The notes under the pieces are model-generated. The model saw only the letters and a list, made by a program, of their open reading frames with translations. It was not told the origin of the DNA and ran no database searches. From Sporobacter sp942492735 (GTDB taxonomy: Bacteria; Bacillota; Clostridia; Oscillospirales; Oscillospiraceae), in NCBI GenBank assembly GCA_942492735.1, contig OW818648.1, positions 1,860,001-1,924,000 of the forward strand: a stretch of 64,000 nucleotides of DNA, written 5' to 3'. Numbering within the stretch: position 1 is the first letter of the stretch; every line of letters begins with the position of its first letter. Both the position numbers and the translations under genes were made by a program. Below are positions 8,731-16,229 of the stretch, piece by piece.

Positions 8731-9585
8731 ATGAGCGAACTGAAAAATAAGCGCATCATCACGGTTGCGACGACGGGCGCGTGGCCGACAAAAGAGAACA
8801 CGCCCAATGTGCCCATCGAACCTCATGAAATTGCCGAAGAGATTTATAACTGCTGGAAGGAAGGTGCCGCTGTCGCGCACATCCACTGCAGAGACAATGA
8901 CGGAAAGGCGGCAATGGTCTTTGAAAAGTTTGAAGAGACAGTAAAACTGGTTCGAGCGCGTAAAGACTGCAATATTATTCTCAATATCACGACCTCCGGC
9001 GGCGTGAATTTGAAAGAGGAAGACAGGCTGAGGCCCTTCTATGACCTAAAGCCCGAGATGTGCTCATACGACTGTGGGACGATGAACTGGCAGCACAACG
9101 CCGTTTTTGAGAACAATCCGCAGTTCCTCGAGAGGCTCGGTATGATGACCCAGGAGGCTGGCGTCAAGCCGGAGATAGAGGTCTTTGATCCCGGCATGAT
9201 CTACAACGCCGGCTATTACATCAAGAAGGGCATTTTGAAAGCGCCCTGCCACTTCCAATTCTGCATGGGCGTTGCCGGAGGCATTGCCGCCTCAACGAAG
9301 AACCTGGTGTTCATGAAGGAAACGATGGATGCTGTCGCCCCCGGTTCAACGTGGTCAGCCTTCGGTGTCGGCGCCGGAGCGATGGAGATGCTATATGCTG
9401 CCGTCGCAATGGGCGGAAATATACGCGTCGGCATGGAGGACAATGTCCTGTATAAGAAGGGCGTCATTGCCGATAGTAACATGCAGTTTGTGGCGCGCGC
9501 CAAGCGCATTATCGAGGAGTTCGGCTGTGAGGTTGCAACGCCTGCGGAAGCGCGGCAGCTTCTGGGGCTTGGACCTGAAGCTTGA
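8731..9585 (+). CDS. BKACE (DUF849) beta-keto acid cleavage enzyme, probable triacetate acetoacetate-lyase
   Basis: A 284-residue Zn-dependent lyase of the Kce/BKACE family. These enzymes condense a beta-keto acid with acetyl-CoA and split it to acetoacetate plus a new acyl-CoA. The family N-terminus (TTGAWPTKENTPNVPIEP) is clear. Metal ligands are H50 and H52 in HIHCRD and E236 in GMEDN. In phloroglucinol degradation this family cleaves 3,5-dioxohexanoate with acetyl-CoA to acetoacetate and acetoacetyl-CoA. Downstream flow to butyrate would explain the butyrate kinase at 14707. Other beta-keto acid substrates are possible for the family as a whole. Confidence 0.8.
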   Translation: MSELKNKRIITVATTGAWPTKENTPNVPIEPHEIAEEIYNCWKEGAAVAHIHCRDNDGKAAMVFEKFEETVKLVRARKDCNIILNITTSGGVNLKEEDRLRPFYDLKPEMCSYDCGTMNWQHNAVFENNPQFLERLGMMTQEAGVKPEIEVFDPGMIYNAGYYIKKGILKAPCHFQFCMGVAGGIAASTKNLVFMKETMDAVAPGSTWSAFGVGAGAMEMLYAAVAMGGNIRVGMEDNVLYKKGVIADSNMQFVARAKRIIEEFGCEVATPAEARQLLGLGPEA

Positions 9586-9770
9586 TATTGGCACAGTAAA
9601 GTATACGTTAGCAGCTGCATCGTGGCGGTTGGAGGGGCCATCACGAGCAGATAAATTTATTGAAGGTATTGAGAGGGAGGGAAGCAAACGACCGGAACTG
9701 TTACGCACAGCTGCCTTGTCCTTGGAGAGGGACGCAAAAAACTACTACATAAATGAACAGGGGTGTCTAT

Positions 9771-11099
9771 ATGCAGCAAAAGAAAACGATGAATTTTGGC
9801 TTCAGAGGCTGGATGCTGATCATCTATCAAGCAATCGCGTTCGTGTCCTTCATGGTGTTCACAAACTATCCGATGAACGTCCTCGCGGACATGTACGGCG
9901 GCGCACAGAAGCTTTCGATGATTTATACGATCAGCCTTCTGATTGGAATCATTGCGCAGCTCATATTAGCCCGTTTTGTCGGAAAGATTAAGAATGTTAA
10001 AAAGGTCAGCATTACTCTCGGTATCATATCCCTTGTGTTGGCACTTGGCGTCATGCTAATTTCGCCCGCGGCACAGGGTTTGTGGCAACTTTGCTATGGA
10101 CTTGAGACTTTCTTCGTTGTTCTGTACTCCACATTTACAATCGGCGTTCTGGTCGGTCAGTGGTTCCCGCGCAGGAAGGGTACCGTCATGGGTATCGCCA
10201 CCTTCGCGTTCCCGATTGCAAACGGCCTTCTTGGCCTATTTGCGGGCTCTGTATTTCACGGTCCGGTACCAGATGTGTTCGGCGCATTTCTGCCGTTCCT
10301 CATCCTTAGTGCCGTTGGTCTGCTCATCGGCGCATTTTTCGTCACTGACTATCCTGAGCAGTGCGGCGCGTCTCGCGACAATGACAAGAGTATTACTCCT
10401 GAAGTCGCTAAGGCGATGATGGAGGCGGAGATTAAGGCAAAGGCAACCTCCGTCTGGACGCCTGGCCACACGTTAAAGAGCCGCGATTTCTGGTTTATCA
10501 CCATACCAATGGGCTTTTTGTTGTTTTGCGCCGTCGGCCTCATGACACAGTCGATGTCAATACTCGGTAATTTCGGCGCGGAGCTCGAGCCCGTTGGCGG
10601 TTTCGGCATTGTCATGCTCGGCGTGGCGGTTGTTGCTTGCTTCGGCAGCTGGCTACTCGGTGTTCTTGACACAAAATTCGGCACTAAATTTGCAATTACG
10701 ATTTCTGTAGCGGTTATGGTTGTCGGCGGCTTCGTTGGTGCAATCCATAGTCTTGCCTTCCTGCTGATTGGTATGTTCTGCGTTGCGATCTTCATGGGCG
10801 CCTCGAGTAACTTCACAGTTTCCAGTGCCGCGCAGTATTGGAGACGCGAGGACTTCCCGAGCGTGTTCGCCTGCGTCAACCCTATTGCGAACGCAATTCA
10901 GGCTGTGGGTCCGATGGTCATTGCGATTCTTTTAACCACACAGGGCTATCAGGCCGCCTTTATCGCCGTCGGTGTTTTCGGCGTTATTAGCATGGTCTTT
11001 ATCCTCCTTTTCAACGCCAAGCACGTCAAGCATGTCGACGATAAGTACAGAAAGGCTGCCGGTCTGGCATTGGACGACGCGCTTCTCAGCCGCAAATAA
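9771..11099 (+). CDS. MFS transporter, candidate phloroglucinol/aromatic uptake permease
   Basis: A 442-residue major facilitator protein with about 12 hydrophobic segments and a longer central cytoplasmic loop around residues 200-230. After the third segment it carries a QWFPRRKGTVMG loop, typical of oxalate/formate- and monocarboxylate-like MFS members. ATG 9771 is preferred over ATG 9753 because AGGGG lies about 8 bases before it. The 185-base spacer before it shows no further gene. As last gene of the ring-cleavage operon, followed by a terminator, it is probably the importer for the operon's substrate. Direction and substrate are inferred from position. Confidence 0.7.
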   Translation: MQQKKTMNFGFRGWMLIIYQAIAFVSFMVFTNYPMNVLADMYGGAQKLSMIYTISLLIGIIAQLILARFVGKIKNVKKVSITLGIISLVLALGVMLISPAAQGLWQLCYGLETFFVVLYSTFTIGVLVGQWFPRRKGTVMGIATFAFPIANGLLGLFAGSVFHGPVPDVFGAFLPFLILSAVGLLIGAFFVTDYPEQCGASRDNDKSITPEVAKAMMEAEIKAKATSVWTPGHTLKSRDFWFITIPMGFLLFCAVGLMTQSMSILGNFGAELEPVGGFGIVMLGVAVVACFGSWLLGVLDTKFGTKFAITISVAVMVVGGFVGAIHSLAFLLIGMFCVAIFMGASSNFTVSSAAQYWRREDFPSVFACVNPIANAIQAVGPMVIAILLTTQGYQAAFIAVGVFGVISMVFILLFNAKHVKHVDDKYRKAAGLALDDALLSRK

Positions 11100-11136
11100 T
11101 GATTGTAATCAGCTTTGCTTCCCAATAAAACCCTCT

Positions 11137-11179
11137 GAAAAGTAACACGACCGATTTTCCCTCGGTCGCGTTACTTTTC
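11137..11179 (+). terminator. Rho-independent terminator after the MFS gene
   Basis: GAAAAGTAACaCGACCGA pairs with TCGGTCGCGTTACTTTTC around an ATTTTCCC loop, about 38 bases after the stop. The stem is long and starts and ends with A/T tracts, so it may work in both directions. Confidence 0.8.
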
Positions 11180-11302
11180 AAATCTCCTTTCTCCTTCATT
11201 CCTTACTGGAGAAAAGACCTGCGGCGGCTGCCGCGGGACTTGTGCCGGGTAACCTGTCAATTTAGAAGGCTTCAATCGAAATATATCAGAGAGTGAATTA
11301 TT

Positions 11303-11671
11303 ATGACAAACAGAGAGCTGATCGAGAGGTTTTACAGTGAGGTGTTCAACCGAAGGGACCTCAGCAATATCGACAGTTATATGAGAGACGACTACAGGCA
11401 GCACAACGCAGGCGTAAGGGACGGAAAAACAGGCTTTGTTGAGTTTTGCGGAAGGTTTCTGAGCCTGGAGCCATATATGGAGATAATGCACATCATTTCC
11501 GAAGGGGATATGGTCTGCGTCTTCTTCAAATGCACCATTGGGGTTAACAATACGGTCAATAAAGTCGCCGATATATACCGGATTCAAAACGGCAAGCTTG
11601 CCGAGCATTGGGATTGTGTTGAGCATGATGTCGGCGGTTCCGTACCCGTTCATAACAACGGGTTGTTTTGA
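11303..11671 (+). CDS. SnoaL-like / NTF2-fold small protein
   Basis: A 122-residue protein with the N-terminal pattern of the SnoaL-like polyketide cyclase / NTF2 family: ELIERFYSEVFNRRDLSNID, then DYRQHNAG, and a C-terminal DIYRIQNGKLAEHWDCVEHD. Members are small cone-shaped proteins that act as cyclases, dehydratases or isomerases, often on polyketide- or steroid-like molecules, and many are uncharacterised. It stands just before a large ene-reductase and may act on the same intermediate. The start ATG has a weak site (AGAGAGTGA). No cofactor motif is expected or seen. Confidence 0.7.
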   Translation: MTNRELIERFYSEVFNRRDLSNIDSYMRDDYRQHNAGVRDGKTGFVEFCGRFLSLEPYMEIMHIISEGDMVCVFFKCTIGVNNTVNKVADIYRIQNGKLAEHWDCVEHDVGGSVPVHNNGLF

Positions 11672-11734
11672 ATAGAAATAGGGTTTTCGAGTTGTTCGCC
11701 TGATCTGGAAATGTCTATTTGAAAGGAATTGTAT

Positions 11735-13690
11735 ATGGAATTTCCGTCACTGTTTAAGCCGATTCGTGTCGGTTCATATACCTACAAAAACAGGATAGCC
11801 GCAGCGCCGATATACTGCGGCACGTTCGCCACAATTCCGTTTTTATCGTCTGTTCTCAATCAATCGGTGCATGATAAGGCACTGGGGGGTTGCGCGCAAG
11901 TCACGATTGGGGAAACACCCGTCGACTTTGATTACGCGAACCGCGAGCCATTTGAGCCGATTGACTATAAAAAATACGAGGGTGCGGCGTTCGAATTTTT
12001 AAGTAACGCAGCGTCATTTATCAAAGAGCACGGAGCAGTTGCAATGATCGAACTGTCGCACTGCGGCGAATCGAAGCTTGTCCTGCCGGGACTTCGAAAT
12101 CCGATTGGTCCAATGGGGTATAAGAGGGAAGACGGCGTTGAGGTCCAGGCGATGGACGAGGCGATGATGCAGTCTGTCACCGGGAGCTTTTTGACGTGTG
12201 CCAAATTCATGAAAGCGGCCGGTTTTGACGGCGTCGTGATCCACGCTGGTCACGGCTGGCTGCTGCATCAATTTCTATCCGTGCGAACGAATAAAAGGAC
12301 GGACGGTTTTGGCGGCGCGCTCGAGAGCAGAGCGAAATTCCCAATACAGGTCATTCGGAGCGTCCGCGATGCAATGGGACCGGACTTCCTGATTGAAATC
12401 CGCGTCAGCGGCGACGAAAAAATGCCGGGCGGTATGGGAATAGAAGAAACAGCTGAGTTTTGTAAGATGATCGAGCCTCTGGCCGATCTGATCCATGTCT
12501 CCGTCGGTGTCTACCGTGACCCCATCCTCAGCGGCGAATTTTCGTCGCTGTTTCAAGAGCACGCGCTCAACGCGGAGATGGCTGCGGTTATTAAGAAAGC
12601 CGTGTCAATACCTGTCGCTGTTGTTGGCGGCATTACTTCGCCGGAACTGGCTGAGCAGCTGATTGCGGCGGGAAAATGCGATATCGTTGCGTTGGGCAGG
12701 CAGCTGACAGCCGACCCGGAATTCCCCAATAAAGCCGCTGCGGTCAAAGAAGACGATATCGCCAAATGCATCCGCTGCTATAAATGTTTCCCCGGACCGT
12801 TGGAAGACAATATGAGCGACTTGAGCAAATTGTTCGGCTGCACTGTCAACCCGGAGGCCTTCTATTTTGATGCAGCTGTACTCTCGTCCAAACCGGGAGG
12901 GTCGAGAAACGTTCTCGTTGTCGGCGGTGGTGTCGCCGGTATGGAGGCCGCCATTGTCGCTTTCGACCGCGGCCACAAGGTGACGCTGGTTGAAAAGACT
13001 GATAGACTGGGTGGACTACTCGGCTTTGCCGATCATGACGCCTATAAGGGCGAGCTGGGAGAATTCAAGGATCTTCTGATACGGCGGGTGAGAGAACGGG
13101 GGATTGCCACCCAGCTGAATACAGTTCTGAGCCCGGCGGACATCGCGTCCTCCAACGCAGACACAGTGATTCTTGCCCTGGGGTCGAGACCGTCGGCTCC
13201 GCCGATCAACGGTATTGATAACGCCGTTAGGGCTATTGACGTGTATAATGACATCGGGTCGATTGGTCAAAAAGTCATCATGGTGGGCGGCGGCCTCGTC
13301 GGCAGCGAGGTCGGGCTGCATCTGGCCAAAAATGGGCGGGATGTTATTGTTATTGAGATGACGGGTCGCATAGCCGCCGACGCATGTCCAATGTACCGAA
13401 TTGCCCTGATAGACGAAATGGATAAAAAACTGGTCTACAAAACAGGGCTTAAGTGCCTGGCTATTTCCAAGGACGGCGTGACGGTGTGCAGTTCCGAAGA
13501 AAAAACCGAATTTATCCCTGCAGATACGGTTGTTTTTGCGCTCGGCATGCGCGCCAACAGTGAGGAAACTGAAAAGCTGCGGGCTGCCGCCGGTGATCGG
13601 CAAGTTTTTGAAATCGGTGATTGTGTCAGTCCGGGTAAGGTTTATGACGCCGTCCGCCAGGGGTTCATCGCGGGCATGTCCATATTATAA
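11735..13690 (+). CDS. Large OYE-family ene-reductase with Fe-S cluster and FAD/NAD domain (copy 1)
   Basis: A 651-residue NADH:flavin oxidoreductase of the 2,4-dienoyl-CoA reductase / BaiCD / trimethylamine dehydrogenase type. It has an FMN TIM barrel to about residue 340, with the substrate-site motif IHAGHGWLLHQF and NKRTDGFGG. A [4Fe-4S] motif follows (C345, C348, C351, C369). The C-terminal part has FAD motif VGGGVAGMEA and NAD motif GGGLVGSEV. It should reduce an activated C=C bond with NAD(P)H; the substrate is unknown. Spacing to the fourth Cys (17 residues) is longer than in its paralogs. The ATG at 11735 follows AAAGGA by 7 bases; an in-frame TTG at 11729 is less likely. Confidence 0.85.
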   Translation: MEFPSLFKPIRVGSYTYKNRIAAAPIYCGTFATIPFLSSVLNQSVHDKALGGCAQVTIGETPVDFDYANREPFEPIDYKKYEGAAFEFLSNAASFIKEHGAVAMIELSHCGESKLVLPGLRNPIGPMGYKREDGVEVQAMDEAMMQSVTGSFLTCAKFMKAAGFDGVVIHAGHGWLLHQFLSVRTNKRTDGFGGALESRAKFPIQVIRSVRDAMGPDFLIEIRVSGDEKMPGGMGIEETAEFCKMIEPLADLIHVSVGVYRDPILSGEFSSLFQEHALNAEMAAVIKKAVSIPVAVVGGITSPELAEQLIAAGKCDIVALGRQLTADPEFPNKAAAVKEDDIAKCIRCYKCFPGPLEDNMSDLSKLFGCTVNPEAFYFDAAVLSSKPGGSRNVLVVGGGVAGMEAAIVAFDRGHKVTLVEKTDRLGGLLGFADHDAYKGELGEFKDLLIRRVRERGIATQLNTVLSPADIASSNADTVILALGSRPSAPPINGIDNAVRAIDVYNDIGSIGQKVIMVGGGLVGSEVGLHLAKNGRDVIVIEMTGRIAADACPMYRIALIDEMDKKLVYKTGLKCLAISKDGVTVCSSEEKTEFIPADTVVFALGMRANSEETEKLRAAAGDRQVFEIGDCVSPGKVYDAVRQGFIAGMSIL

Positions 13691-13724
13691 CGAAATAAAT
13701 TAATTCTTGAAGGTGAATGAATAA

Positions 13725-14657
13725 ATGAAAGTTTTAGGTATTGTTGCAGGACGCCACGGCGGCAACAGCGAAATTCTGACAAAGGAAGCGTTGCTGGCCT
13801 GCCAGCAGGCTGGCGCTGAATGTACACTGATCAATCTTTTTGACTACAATATCCTGCCTTGTACCGGGTGCGAAAGCTGCACAATGGCAATGGGGCAGGG
13901 TAAGGATGTGGGCTGCGTGTTGGACAGCAAGGACGATATGAAAAAGATCGTCGCTGTTTTACAGCAGCAGGATGCCATTATAATTGGCTGTCCTGTTTAT
14001 GACCTCCTGCCGAGCGCGCTGTACTTAAAATTCGGTCAGCGGTTTCTGGCTTATGAGCTTGCCTTTAGATTGAAGATCGGTTCAGTCAAAACCGATCCAC
14101 ATCTTGTGGCCGGTGTCATTGCTGTCGGCGGCTCCTGCCACGACTGGATGAGCATGGCGCTTGAGGCTATCAATGCGACGATGTTTACGCAGTCAATCAA
14201 GGTCGTCGATCAGTTCCTGGCGACACGGAACGGCCGGCCCGGGAATGTTCTGCTTCGGCCTGAAGAGATTAAGCGCGCGCGTGATCTCGGAGAGAATATC
14301 GTTAAGTCCATCAAAACGCCGTTTGAAAAGCGTGCCTGGCTGGGTGATCCGGATATGGGCATGTGCCCCAATTGTCATTCCAGTCTGATCATGAAGGGGG
14401 AGCCGCACTGGAACGGCGTCCAGTACCCGTTTGAATGCCCGGTCTGCGGCGTCGGCGGCGACCTCGTCCGGGATGACAAGGACGTTCTGCGCTTTGTAAT
14501 CGCCTCGGACGGTATGGCGTATGACCGCAACGTCAATGAGTGCCGGGATAAGCATCTTGATGAGATTATTGCAACAAAGATTGATTTTTTCCAAAGGCAG
14601 GAGTCGATCAAGGACAAATTGCAGATATATAAGGATATTTCGTTCCCGGCAATATAG
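13725..14657 (+). CDS. Flavodoxin-like NAD(P)H-dependent FMN reductase with C-terminal zinc ribbon
   Basis: A 310-residue protein. Residues 1-190 form the flavodoxin-like FMN reductase / iron-sulfur flavoprotein fold: GIVAGRHGGNSEIL binds the FMN phosphate, and CTGCESC at about 46-52 matches the iron-sulfur flavoprotein type. GCPVYDLLPSALYLKFGQR is the second flavin loop. The C-terminal region has two CxxC pairs (CPNC and CPVC, about residues 211-242), a likely zinc ribbon or rubredoxin-like site. It probably passes electrons to or from the neighbouring ene-reductase, 34 bases upstream. A good GAAGGTGA site precedes the ATG. Confidence 0.7.
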   Translation: MKVLGIVAGRHGGNSEILTKEALLACQQAGAECTLINLFDYNILPCTGCESCTMAMGQGKDVGCVLDSKDDMKKIVAVLQQQDAIIIGCPVYDLLPSALYLKFGQRFLAYELAFRLKIGSVKTDPHLVAGVIAVGGSCHDWMSMALEAINATMFTQSIKVVDQFLATRNGRPGNVLLRPEEIKRARDLGENIVKSIKTPFEKRAWLGDPDMGMCPNCHSSLIMKGEPHWNGVQYPFECPVCGVGGDLVRDDKDVLRFVIASDGMAYDRNVNECRDKHLDEIIATKIDFFQRQESIKDKLQIYKDISFPAI

Positions 14658-14706
14658 GCGCAACAGCTCTGCTGCATAATCACAATGAGGCTCAGGAGGC
14701 TTACCC

Positions 14707-15822
14707 ATGGGAAGTACTTACAAGGTTTTTGCGATCAATCCCGGATCCACCTCGACAAAAATTGCCCTCTTTGAGGGCGATCGCAAAATATTTCAAGAAA
14801 ATGTCGATCATGATGATGAAACTCTGAAAGGCTTTAAGGAGATTTCTGATCAGCTGCCTTTCCGCATGGCGACAATTAAAAACGCACTCAAAGCCAATAA
14901 CATCGCGTTAGAGCATATCGATGCCTTCGCCGCCAGGAGCGGCGGGCTCGTATCGCTAGAGGGCGGCATATACCCGGTCAATGACAAGCTCCTGGAGCAT
15001 GTCAGGGTTGGTTATACTGTCAGACATCCGAACACACTGGGACCGCAGATTGCGCTAGAGCTCCAGAAGGAATACGGCGGGAAAATTTTCTGCGTCAACC
15101 CGCCGGATGTCGACGAGCTGGATGATGTTGAGCGTGTCTGCGGTTTCTCTGAGTTTTCACGGCAGAGCAAGGGCCATCCACTCAACCAGAAGGAGAACTG
15201 CATCCGATACGCTGCAAATCAGGGGAAAAAGTACGAGGAGATGAACCTGATTTGCTGCCATATCGGCGGCGGCGTCACCGTGGCCGCGCATCGGCACGGC
15301 AAGTACTTCTGTGTCAACGATGCCGTCAACGGCGATGGACCGATGGCACCAACCCGCTCGGGCTGGCTGCCGGCTGTCGATCTCGTTAAAATGTGTTTTT
15401 CCGGGCAGTACACAGAAAAAGAGCTCTATGACCGCATCACGAAGACAGGCGGCCTGACGGACCACCTCGGCACGGCCGACGTGCGGGAAATCATTAAGCG
15501 CATTAGCGACGGCGACAGATATGCCAAGCTCATCTACGACGCTTTCATCTTCCAGATTGCCAAGGCTGTCGGAGGCTGTGCGGCGGCTCTAAAGGGTCTT
15601 GTCGATGCGATCATTCTGACAGGTGGCGTTGCGCATGAGCAGTATCTTGTAAAAACACTGACAGAGCACATCTCGTGGATCGCGCCGATCTCCGTACAAG
15701 CCGGCGAATTCGAGATGGAAGCCCTTGCCGCCGGCGCTATCCGCGCCCTAAACGGCGAAGAGGCGCTCAAAGAATATACAGGTATTCCTGTCTGGCAGAA
15801 TTTCGATAGCTATAAAATGTAG
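14707..15822 (+). CDS. buk: Butyrate kinase
   Basis: Makes ATP from butyryl-phosphate and ADP, the last step of butyrate formation. The 371 residues match the length and shape of the family in the acetate/butyrate kinase superfamily. The N-terminal phosphate loop INPGSTSTKIALFEGD, a GHPLNQKE segment, CCHIGGGVTVAAHRHGK, and NGDGPMAPTRSGWLP are all present, with a late AIILTGGVAHE. A CAGGAGG site lies before the ATG, and a strong terminator follows. With the phosphotransacylase at the window start it could recover ATP from acyl-CoA made by ring degradation. Branched or other short acyl-phosphates are also accepted by some family members. Confidence 0.9.
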   Translation: MGSTYKVFAINPGSTSTKIALFEGDRKIFQENVDHDDETLKGFKEISDQLPFRMATIKNALKANNIALEHIDAFAARSGGLVSLEGGIYPVNDKLLEHVRVGYTVRHPNTLGPQIALELQKEYGGKIFCVNPPDVDELDDVERVCGFSEFSRQSKGHPLNQKENCIRYAANQGKKYEEMNLICCHIGGGVTVAAHRHGKYFCVNDAVNGDGPMAPTRSGWLPAVDLVKMCFSGQYTEKELYDRITKTGGLTDHLGTADVREIIKRISDGDRYAKLIYDAFIFQIAKAVGGCAAALKGLVDAIILTGGVAHEQYLVKTLTEHISWIAPISVQAGEFEMEALAAGAIRALNGEEALKEYTGIPVWQNFDSYKM

Positions 15823-15845
15823 CAGGGGGACTGTTCTCCTGCTTC

Positions 15846-15885
15846 AAAAAACATCCTGCTCACTAATGTGAACGGGATGTTTTTT
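15846..15885 (+). terminator. Rho-independent terminator after butyrate kinase
   Basis: AAAAAACATCC pairs with GGATGTTTTTT around an inner CTCAC/GTGAA arm, ending in a T run. It closes the transcription unit and isolates the regulatory region of the next operon. Confidence 0.85.
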
Positions 15886-16229
15886 GCTTAGAGTATGATT
15901 GGCTAGACCTTCATCTGTGCAACAAACGACGTTATTCTGAAATAGTTACATGAATAAAACGTCATGGTGCGAATAGGTTCAAGCTGATGGTTATTTAATC
16001 ACCCAATATACCGATCGATATTTTCTGAAATATGGGCTATATGTACAAAAAACGGCGGGTATTTTAGTGGCGATAACGCCGCAATTGCTTGACATGTTGT
16101 CTCATTGAGCGTAAAATCCATTAATAGAGCAAGCGCTTACATATTATTATCATGGATTTTGCACGTAAGAATTTATGAAAAACCGGCGTTTATGACTGGT
16201 AAAATGGTAATGTTAGGAGACGGAACATA
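15886..16229 (+). promoter_or_regulatory. Regulatory region A: promoter, operator-like block and upstream elements
   Basis: This 344-base region has no gene. A consensus promoter is present: TTGACA at 16089-16094, a 17-base spacer, and TAAAAT at 16112-16117. Sixteen bases on is CGCTTACATATTATTATCAT (16134-16153), a block shared with regions B and C. The overlapping AAGCGCTT (16131-16138) is the core of many LacI-family operators. Upstream, TTCTGAAATAGTTACAT (15935-15951) and GGTTA...CCAATA (15989-16008) match elements in B and C. Position just past the transcription start suggests repression. AGGAG precedes the ATG at 16230. Confidence 0.75.

Noticed and set aside
11303..13690. Bile-acid 7-dehydroxylation (bai) operon, suggested by an NTF2-like protein, BaiCD/BaiH-like reductases, SDRs and an MFS carrier
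   Set aside because: No CoA ligase (BaiB), no CoA transferase (BaiF) and no other bai-specific gene is present; the NTF2-like protein is short and not clearly BaiE-like. The families are shared, not the pathway.
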